Shown piece by piece: positions 58,201-64,000 of a stretch of DNA of 64,000 nt. Made by a program: the position numbers and the translations under genes. Below the pieces are notes generated by a model. That model had not been told where the DNA came from, did no database searches, and saw only the letters and a program-made list of their open reading frames with translations. The stretch comes from CBDBCU01 sp965203435 (lineage in GTDB: Bacteria > Chloroflexota > Dehalococcoidia > Lucifugimonadales > UBA3495), in assembly GCA_965203435.1 (NCBI GenBank), contig CBDBCU010000002.1:434001-498000 (forward strand), in the 5' to 3' direction. Each line of letters begins with the position of its first letter. The stretch's first letter is position 1.

Positions 58201-58717
58201 GGGCAAGGATGAACATAGTGAGAAAAGGCAGGTCTTTGGAATTGACGAAGGAATGGGCGTAGATGCGGGGGTGCAACAGGAAAATCAGCAGGGCAAACAG
58301 GGCCAGCAGGCGATTGTTGAACAAATGGCAAGCCAGCCGGTAGCAAAAGAAACCGCCAACGATAAAGAACAGGTGGGTTAAGGTTAAACGGAGCTGGTGG
58401 ATCTGGTAATAATCCACCAGGCCCAGGGCCCGCTCGGCCAGCAGCAACGGCAGCTCAAAGGCCACGCCATACAAGGCGTGGGGGTAGGGGAGCTCCTCGA
58501 AACTGTCCCCCTGGCCCAGGATGTAGTTCAGGTTGGCAAGGGCAATCTGCCGCTGCGCCATTTCATCGGTACTGAGGCCGTAATCCCCGGCCAGGAATAA
58601 CCCGGCCAGCAGAAAAAGGGCGCAGACCAACAGGCCGCCATAGGCGGCCAGAAAATTCCGCGCCCCCCGGCTAGGACCGGAATGGGGCGGCGATATGCGG
58701 CGCAGTGGCGGGAACAT
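55286..58717 (-). CDS. GT-C membrane glycosyltransferase with five C-terminal modules, paralogue 6
   Basis: The longest paralogue, 1143 residues, because it carries five ~115-residue modules. The GT-C half is complete: Asp51-Glu52 (STDEMAQRQ), HPRIYAHSFVNSKD and YDNWRHFYFLYAPF. Modules 3, 4 and 5 are close copies of each other (YAAL-...-ARDYFALYWRDNRLLYLRESCAA, then FDGKCL--VALPDYPIKEIRTGQ), which points to internal duplication. Module 3 has a divergent PAAAALSAGPAAAKDNL patch. The start is the ATG at 58717, 7 nt after TGCTATAAT; 11 upstream codons are ignored. It lies 26 kb from the main cluster with paralogue 7 directly upstream. Confidence 0.85.
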   Translation of the reverse strand: MFPPLRRISPPHSGPSRGARNFLAAYGGLLVCALFLLAGLFLAGDYGLSTDEMAQRQIALANLNYILGQGDSFEELPYPHALYGVAFELPLLLAERALGLVDYYQIHQLRLTLTHLFFIVGGFFCYRLACHLFNNRLLALFALLIFLLHPRIYAHSFVNSKDLPFLTMFILALYLLERAFRRDTIGAFALLGIVVGLLTNLRIMGAMLIPAVLVLRGLDLFYAGNGAARRDILLSGGGFILAAGLAWYAATPYAWTGPLDYLATSLNLTVNHPIVPPRQLFQGDWFLSTELPPHYTVVWFSITTPPPLLLLGLAGIAVVAAGLCRRPGAVFRNTRQRFAGLLLAAFLLPPLAAALLGPNQYDNWRHFYFLYAPFCLLAAGGLGGLARRFSRWRPGRAGVYGLAGLGVGLVLFQMMQLHPWQHDYFNFLVNRTTPEYLWTRYAMDHWQLAYRRTLEYLLERHPGETLVVLGSSKLVENQQILPAAARRRLLRAGRRADYELREPKPSQPDWAFNSLYPRQIYHNTPIALRPLHAARMTPAAIAAYRELYRQATAREPIIRADYNVYREGPRLTFVRENCAPEEPDAWFGVRIFPRHLETLPPPLGPNLAYATLKTHGVRLGRLCLAVLQLPDYANGDLILRQQHWIDGGTAGLPLWEELYPLSRRGLREIIADYRQNQPPPAGPAAFEVFLDQAAGRNRLLYAKKNCATAEYTTRVTLHIYPANLADLPVELRGDGFDNRDFHLSVQGGRPGGDCLAVYPLPDYPIREIRTGQAGVWKKNLYPPADPEPLRAAYAALAAIQPDLRDFFALYIQDNQLTYLRESCTAADTAEPFFLHIFPAAAALSAGPAAAKDNLDFAFGRWGGHFDGKCLATVPLPDYPIAALRTGQVGRWEVNWYPPVDPESLRATYAALTVEQPAARGYFDLYVQDNRLIYLRESCAAADTAARFFLHIIPEDVAALPTERRAAGFAHRGFDFARWGGPFDGKCLVSVALPDYPIKEIRTGQHIPGQGDLWSVELVAAPEYDQLRADYAALSSTEPAARDYFALYWRDNRLLYLRESCAADDTAAGFFLHIVPQDVADLPAERREAGFAHGGFAFVRQGGHFDGKCLAAVPLPDYPIKKVRTGQFVPGQGDLWSVGLVAGP

Positions 58718-58724
58718 AGGCCGG

Positions 58725-58733
58725 ATTATAGCA
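58725..58733 (-). promoter_or_regulatory. Extended -10 promoter of glycosyltransferase paralogue 6
   Basis: Minus-strand TGCTATAAT, 7 nt before the ATG. Confidence 0.8.
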
Positions 58734-58782
58734 TACCCCCTTACCGTCATTCCCGTCCTTTTCTACATTCCCGCCATCCCCT

Positions 58783-58883
58783 ACCGTCATTCCCGCGTAA
58801 GCGGGAATCCCGCAGTGGCTTGCCAAGACTGCGGCATTATACGGCAGTACCGTCGGGATTCCCGCTTACGCGGGAAGGACGGT
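58783..58883. repeat. Family A palindrome pair
   Basis: Composite unit with GTGGCTTGCCAAGACTGCGG interior, between paralogues 7 and 6. Confidence 0.88.
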
Positions 58884-58904
58884 TGTTATACGCCCTTGCC
58901 CGCC

Positions 58905-61596
58905 TCAGGGGGCCACCGCCAACTCCACCGCCCATAATTCCCCCCGCCCGGGTACATACTGCCCCGTCCGCATTTCCTTAATGCCGCCGGGATAGCCCGG
59001 CAAGGCAACGGACGCCAGACACTTGCCGTCAAAAGAGCCGCCATAGCGGGCAAAGGCAAAATCCAAGTTGGCAAAGCCGGCCGGCCGCCGTTCCGCCGAC
59101 AAATCCGCAACATCTACCGGGACGATATGCAGGAAAAAGTCGGCCGCCGTATCCTCAGCCGCGCAGGATTCCCGGATATAGGTCAAATGCCCGTCCCGCC
59201 AATACAGGGCAAAGTAGTCCCGGGCTGCCGGCGCCACGGCAGCCAGGGCGGCATAATCGGCCCGCAGTTGGTCGGGATCGGCCGGGAAATAGAGGACTTC
59301 ACTCCAGCGGTCGGATTGGCCGGTGCGGATTTCCCGGATGGGATAATCCGGCAAAAGAAAGGCGGCCAGACACTCTCCGCCGGGCCGGCCGCCGTAATCG
59401 GGCAGTAGGAAGTCCCGGTTCTCGAATCCCCCCGTCCAAAGATAAAACGGCAAATCCGCCAAGTTTTCCGGATAGATATGCAGCGTTACCAAGGTTTCAT
59501 ATTCGGCGGGAGAGCAGTCCCCTTTAGCGTAGAGCAGGCGGTTCTGGCCGGCGGCATCCGGCTCCCGGAAAACGGCGAAACTATCCGGCCGGGCCGGGCG
59601 GGGGCTGGCCCGCCGGGCCGCGGCGACGCGCTCCCGCAATCCCGGCTGGGCGCGGCTGTAAAGGACCGCCCATTGGTCGCCCTCCGGCTGATCCTGGCCG
59701 ATGATAAGGTCGTGGGGAGTAGCGTCGGGCAGTTGGAGGACCGCCAGGCAGGTATTATCCCAGCGCACCCCGTGACTGCGTAAGATAATAGTGGGTTCCC
59801 CTTCCCTTCCTCTTGCTGGCGCCGGCAGGAGAACTTGGGCAAAGACGCGCCGCGCCATATCCCCGGCGGCGCAGTTTTCCCGGATAAAAGTCAAAGTTCG
59901 GCCCTGGATATAAACATCGTAAGCGGCCCGGATGATGGGGGTTCCGGCCACCGTCTGCCGATAAAGTTCCCGGTAGGTTGCCACGGCGGCGGCGGTCATC
60001 CGGGATGCTTTCAGGGGTTTTACGGCCAGCAGAGTATTGTGGTAAGTCCGTCCCACCGGCAGCGCGTTAAAGGCCAAATCCGGATCGTTGCCCTGCCAAA
60101 TGTAAAACATCGCATAATCCCCCTCGACGAACCCCTCCCGAAAACCCGGCTCGTCAGCCCAGACGCCCCGCACCGCCAGGGTCTCGTTGGGATGGCGTTT
60201 TCGCAGATAGTCTAGGGCCGTCGCTACCGCCGCGTTGGGGGAACGAATCTGATACTGCGTCCGCAGATATTCCGGAGTCGTCCGGTCGACCAGGAAGTTG
60301 AAATAAAGATCCTGCAAGGGATGGATTTGCGTCATCGCGAGGATAATCAAGCCCAAGCCAACCCCGGCCAGGCCGTACGCGCCGGCCGGCAAAACCGGCT
60401 TGGCGAATTGTCGGCGGCGGGCGCTCGAACGACAAATCCAATGCAATCCCCCGGCCGCCAGCAGGCTGAAAGGCGTATACAGGAAATAGAAATGCCGCCA
60501 ATCGTTATACTGATTGGAACCCAGCAGGGCGGCGGCCAGCGGCGGCAGCAGAAAGCAAGCCAGCAGCAACCACCCAAAGCGCAATCGGGTATTGCGGAAA
60601 ACCGCCCCGGGCCGGGTCAGGCTCCGGGCCAGGACCGCAACGATCCCGACGCCGCCCAGCAACAGTAGCGGCGGCGGCGTGGTAATACTGAACCAGACCA
60701 AGTTGTAATGCGGCGGCGTTTCGTTGGAAAGAATCCATTCGCCTTGGAACAACGACCACACCCGAGTGGGATGATTGACCGTCAATTCCAGGCTCGCCGC
60801 CAGGTAGTCCAGGGGATGGGTCCAGGCGTAGGGCGCGGCGGCGTACAGCGTCAGCCCGGCGGCCAGGGCGAACATTCCGGCCGTCCGCAATATGCTCCGC
60901 CGCTGCGGCCAATTCCCGGCATAAAACAAATCCAATCCCCGCATTCCCAAGGGAGCCGCAAAGAGCATTATCCCCATAATCCGCAGGTTGGTCAGCAATC
61001 CCACCGCTATTCCCAGCAGGACAAAGGCCCCGATAGTGTCCCGGCGGAATGCCCGTTCCAGCAGATAGAGGGCGATTATGAACATACTGATAAAGGGCGC
61101 GTCTTTGGAATTGATAAAGGAATTGGCATAGATGCGGGGATGCAGGAGAAAAATAAGCAGGGCAAACAGGGCCAGCAGCCGATTGCCGAACAGCCGATAA
61201 GCCAGCCGGTAGCAGAAATAGCCGCCGATAATAAAGAACAGGTGGGTTAGCAAGGAACGGAGGTGGTGGATGTCGCCTTTATCGGTCAAGCCCAGGGCCC
61301 GCTCGGCCAGTAGCAGGGGCAGCTCAAAGGCTACGCCATACACCCGGTCGTGGTAACGCTCCGTCGCCACGCCGTCGGTCTGGCCCCGGATGTAATTCAG
61401 GTTAGCTTGGGCAATGCGCCGCTGGTTCGGCTCATCAATGTGAATGCCGTAATCGCCGGCCAGGGCCAGCCCCGCCAGCAGGAAAAGGGCGCAGACCAGC
61501 AACCCGCTGTAACTGGGGGGGGGGGGGGGGTAAAGTAGATGTCCTGCGGATAAGGCGGAAAATTTGCGGGGGGATATGGCGCGGCGGCGTAAGCAT
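58905..61596 (-). CDS. GT-C membrane glycosyltransferase with three modules, paralogue 7; start out of frame by a 16-C run (phase-variable, OFF)
   Basis: The ATG at 61596 sits 7 nt after TGCTATAAT, as in all six paralogues, and encodes MLTPPRHIPPQIFRLIRRTSTL. Then comes C16 (61530-61515). With 16 C the frame reads PPPPPQLQRVAGLRPF and soon stops. With 15 or 18 C it continues PSYSGLLVCALFLLAG, exactly aligned with the first helix of the paralogues. From there the frame is intact to the stop: dyad IHIDEPNQRR, HPRIYANSFINSKD, NDWRHFYFLYTPF and three two-Cys modules, about 896 residues in the ON form. The body shows no other defect, so this looks like a switchable gene rather than a decayed one; a homopolymer sequencing error is the main alternative. 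Confidence 0.78.
61515..61530 (-). repeat. Homopolymer run of 16 C (coding strand) in paralogue 7
   Basis: Sixteen consecutive G on the plus strand, between codon 22 and the first membrane helix. I see no other homopolymer run of similar length in the window. Slippage by one base would restore the reading frame. Confidence 0.9.
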
Positions 61597-61603
61597 AGAC
61601 GGC

Positions 61604-61612
61604 ATTATAGCA
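61604..61612 (-). promoter_or_regulatory. Extended -10 promoter of glycosyltransferase paralogue 7
   Basis: Minus-strand TGCTATAAT, 7 nt before the ATG at 61596. Confidence 0.8.
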
Positions 61613-61706
61613 TAAAGCTACCGATGGATTCCTTGCCGGCCGGGGGCAATTCCGGGGAATTGCTTATACCCGACTAATCCTCAACCGTCATTTCTGCCGC
61701 TCGCCT

Positions 61707-61806
61707 ACCGTCATTCCCGCGTAAGCGGGAATCCGGCGGTTGCTTGCCGAGGCGGCGGTATCAGGCAGTACCGTTCGGGATTCCCGCTTACGCGGGAATG
61801 ACGGTA
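61707..61806. repeat. Family A palindrome pair
   Basis: Inverted pair with GGTTGCTTGCCGAGGCGGCG interior, at the start of the 648-bp gap 61597-62244. Confidence 0.88.
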
Positions 61807-61858
61807 GAGGCGGCGGCCCATCCGACTTGCCGGGACGCCGCTGGATTCCTGCTTGCGG

Positions 61859-62072
61859 GGGAAGGACGGTAGGGGGACGGCGGGAATCCGGCAAGGCCGC
61901 GGACGCTGGATTTCCCTTGCGCGGGAAGGACGGTAGGGGGACGGCGGGAATCCGGCAAGGCCGCGGACGCTGGATTTCCCTTGCGCGGGAAGGACGGTAG
62001 GGGGACGGCGGGAATCCGGCAAGGCCGCGGACGCTGGATTTCCCTTGCGCGGGAAGGACGGTAGGGATGCGC
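61859..62072. repeat. 64-bp tandem repeat, three full copies plus a partial
   Basis: Units begin at 61859, 61923, 61987 and 62051 with GGGAAGGACGGTAG. The three full units are nearly identical and each includes a degenerate family A palindrome (TTTCCCTTGCGCGGGAAGG). It lies upstream of the promoter of the last gene. Confidence 0.92.
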
Positions 62073-62149
62073 GGGAATCCCGGCAAGCAAGAACTGCCGC
62101 AAGGAATCCGTCAGAAACCGGCCCTTTCCCGCCGCCTTTCAGCCTTTGT

Positions 62150-62178
62150 TTGACAAAGAATGGCGTTAGCGCTATATC
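62150..62178 (+). promoter_or_regulatory. Sigma-70 promoter of the second binding-protein gene
   Basis: TTGACA (62150-62155), 17-nt spacer, TATATC (62173-62178); about 60 nt of leader before the ATG. Confidence 0.8.
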
Positions 62179-62244
62179 TTTGCCTGCCCGGTCGACCGGA
62201 AACGGCCGGGGCGCGTCCCCAATTTAATGCGGAGGGGAATTATT

Positions 62245-64000
62245 ATGCGCTTTATGCCTTTCATCCGCCCCCGGCCTTGGATTATTCCGGCGGCGCTGCT
62301 GCTGCTACTGGTCGGCGTGGCCTGCGGCTCGGCGTCCGAGGAGCCAGTGCCGGCGCCCCCGGCCGGTTCCCAAGATGCGGCCCCGGCCGCCGGACAACCG
62401 GCCGCCCCGGCCGCCGCCGCGACCCCGGCGGCCGCCGCCGCGGCAGCGATGTCCCCCACGGCGGCCCCGGCGGCCCCGGCCGCCCGCAGCGTATCGCCCA
62501 CCCCTACCACCGCCCCGGAACAGGCAAGGGTAGTCCCGGAAACCGCCGCCGTGGATGATGCCCCCTATGGCATCCTGCGGGTTGCCAACAAGGATTTGGG
62601 GCCGCCGCAATTCCTGCCCAAGAATATGGCCGTCCCCCAAGCCACCTATGTCAGCCCGGTCATCTTTGACGCCCTGTGGCGGGTCAGCCCCAGCCGGGAA
62701 CTGCAAAACGACCTGCTGGAGGATTGGAGCCTTTCCGCCGACGGAACTACCTGGCGGCTCCAGCTGAAAGCGGGCATCCCTTACCACAAGGATTGGGGCA
62801 CCGCCAATGTCAACGACCTGATGTGGGTGGTGAACCAGATAATGCTGGACGAAGGCCGTCATCCCGGCAAAACCAATATGCGCCGCATTTTCCAGCGGGA
62901 GGAAACCGAAACCACCGTCAACATCATTGACGACCTGACGGTGGAAATCAACACCGGCACCCACCAGGCTTTTGACTTCATCTGGCGCTTTCAGCAGTTC
63001 GGGGCCAACAACTTCATCCCCATGGCCAGCAAAGCTTACGCCGACGCCGTGGGCGAGGAGCAGGCTACTCTGGAGGGCATCGGCACCGGCCCCTGGCAGT
63101 TCGTCGAGTTCAAGACCAATGAACGTTTCATCTCCGAGGCGGTGCCGGATCACTGGCACAAGCCCCCCTACTTTCAGGAACTCCACTACTACCAGATTGC
63201 CGAGGAATCCACCCGCATCGCCAACTTCCTGGCCGGGGAATTGGATACGATGCAGACTTCCCTGGGGTCGATTCCCAACCTGCTCGACGCCCAAGGCGTC
63301 AAGTTTATGCGCTTTCCCGGGGCCTTGGAACTGCACATCACCCTCCACGGCCAACTCTATATCGACCGGGAGGGCGTGCCGGAACGGGATGCCAGCCTGC
63401 CCTGGATTTCGTCCACCGCCGATGTGAACTCGGCGGAATGGAAACGGGCCCGGGATGTGCGCGAAGCCCTGCGGATTGCCATTGACCGGGAATCCATCCT
63501 GGACAATGTGCTGGATGGCGAGGGCAATGCCGACAATCCCTATTGGCGCTGGACGGGCTACGAGCAGTTCTTTGACGATGAAATGCGGCAAGCCCAGCCC
63601 GAATACAACCCGGAGCGGGCCCGGCAGCTGCTGGCCGCCGCTGGCTATGCCGACGGCTTTTCCATTGATATGGCCCTCACCCAGCGTTCCTACCCCGGCA
63701 CCCCCAAAGTGGGCGAGGCGGTGTGCGTGATGTGGGAGGAAATCAATGTGCGCTGCAATCAGCAGCGGATGCCGATGACCGCTTTCCGCCCCCACTTCGT
63801 CAACCGCACTTGGAAAGGCTACAACACCCACGACAACAGCCCCCAGGACGAACCCATTGACGCCTACAATCAGGGCGTATCCAGCAAGGGGCTGATTATG
63901 CGCGGCATGGAACATCCCTACCTGGATGCCCAGGTCGAGGCCATGTTCGCCGAGCCGGACTTTGAGCGGCGGATGGAAATTCAGCGGGAAACGGCCAAGT
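62245..64000 (+). CDS. ABC transporter solute-binding lipoprotein, family 5 (partial, runs off the window)
   Basis: Start at the ATG at 62245, with GGAGGGG 7 nt upstream; open to the end of the window (585 codons visible). Signal peptide and lipobox VGVAC (Cys27), then a long Ala/Pro linker (residues 30-100: PAPPAGSQDAAPAAGQPAAP and on), then an SBP_bac_5 domain: YVSPVIFDALWRVSPSRELQNDLLEDWSLSADGTTWRLQLKAGIPYHKDWG, ARDVREALRIAIDRESILDNVL and NPERARQLLAAAGYADGFSID. It is a different paralogue from the protein at 123-1985. The permease genes may lie downstream, beyond the window. Confidence 0.93.
   Translation, partial: MRFMPFIRPRPWIIPAALLLLLVGVACGSASEEPVPAPPAGSQDAAPAAGQPAAPAAAATPAAAAAAAMSPTAAPAAPAARSVSPTPTTAPEQARVVPETAAVDDAPYGILRVANKDLGPPQFLPKNMAVPQATYVSPVIFDALWRVSPSRELQNDLLEDWSLSADGTTWRLQLKAGIPYHKDWGTANVNDLMWVVNQIMLDEGRHPGKTNMRRIFQREETETTVNIIDDLTVEINTGTHQAFDFIWRFQQFGANNFIPMASKAYADAVGEEQATLEGIGTGPWQFVEFKTNERFISEAVPDHWHKPPYFQELHYYQIAEESTRIANFLAGELDTMQTSLGSIPNLLDAQGVKFMRFPGALELHITLHGQLYIDREGVPERDASLPWISSTADVNSAEWKRARDVREALRIAIDRESILDNVLDGEGNADNPYWRWTGYEQFFDDEMRQAQPEYNPERARQLLAAAGYADGFSIDMALTQRSYPGTPKVGEAVCVMWEEINVRCNQQRMPMTAFRPHFVNRTWKGYNTHDNSPQDEPIDAYNQGVSSKGLIMRGMEHPYLDAQVEAMFAEPDFERRMEIQRETAK

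Noticed and set aside
58905..61502. Paralogue 7 starting at TTG 61502
   Set aside because: That start would cut into the first membrane helix and has no promoter or ribosome site; the conserved leaderless promoter and ATG lie at 61596-61612.

Overview
The window is GC-rich bacterial chromosome, 64 kb, containing about 44 protein genes, one lone 5S rRNA gene, three tRNA genes and one complete insertion sequence. The gene content best fits Chloroflexota, perhaps a free-living or sponge-associated member of the Anaerolineae/Caldilineales or SAR202 type. This rests on Ala/Pro/Thr-linker lipoproteins, a caa3-type oxidase with extra cytochrome c domains, a SpoIIIAA-like AAA/R3H protein next to pdxST and tmk, and very high palindromic repeat content. 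The placement is an inference, not a measurement. Promoters are easy to read: perfect or near-perfect sigma-70 boxes, and very often an extended -10 of the form TGCTATAAT or TGCTACAAT.

Layout. 0.1-2 kb: family-5 solute-binding lipoprotein. 2.3-8.2 kb (minus): membrane-tailed thermonuclease, PD-(D/E)XK nuclease, radA, clpC. 8.5 kb: unlinked 5S rRNA gene. 9-11 kb: dtd, a zinc-ribbon protein and an ISAs1-type element with 19-bp inverted repeats. 11-15 kb: ketopantoate-reductase-like gene, argJ, argB, a PPOX-fold protein. 15.4-29 kb (minus): five tandem paralogues of a large GT-C membrane glycosyltransferase with repeated C-terminal modules; two more lie at 55-61.6 kb. 29-35 kb: two PaREP1/HEPN-like proteins, a GH15 glucosidase, an MFS exporter, msrB, and tRNA-Ala, tRNA-Arg and tRNA-Trp. 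35-40 kb: S9 peptidase, a third PaREP1/HEPN-like protein, DUF1801, esterase, DUF952. 40-45 kb (minus): coxB-coxA-coxC-coxD oxidase operon. 45-50.7 kb: pdxS-pdxT-hypothetical-AAA/R3H-small membrane protein-tmk. 50.8-55 kb: a partly duplicated RG-repeat gene, a SelW-like selenoprotein, enoyl-CoA hydratase, SMP-30-like protein. 62.2 kb to the end: a second family-5 binding lipoprotein, cut by the window edge.

The most notable content is: (1) a SelW/Rdx-family gene whose CxxU motif is encoded with an in-frame UGA followed by a plausible bacterial SECIS hairpin, so the genome should carry selenocysteine machinery; (2) a seven-member glycosyltransferase family in which every member has an extended -10 box exactly 7 nt before its ATG (predicted leaderless mRNAs), the number of ~115-residue two-cysteine modules varies from 2 to 5, and one member carries a run of 16 C in its 5' coding region that puts the start codon out of frame, which looks like a phase-variation switch in the OFF position; (3) three families of interspersed palindromic repeats that fill almost every intergenic region, including an eight-unit direct array at 53.0-53.4 kb.

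In the repeat entries: family A is the palindrome ATTCCC-N8-GGGAAT, usually as an inverted pair about 100 bp apart; family B is a long hairpin with 26-32-bp arms containing CATTCCGAGCGTAGCC; family C is a short palindrome around CATCCTTCAACAAGTTCAGG.
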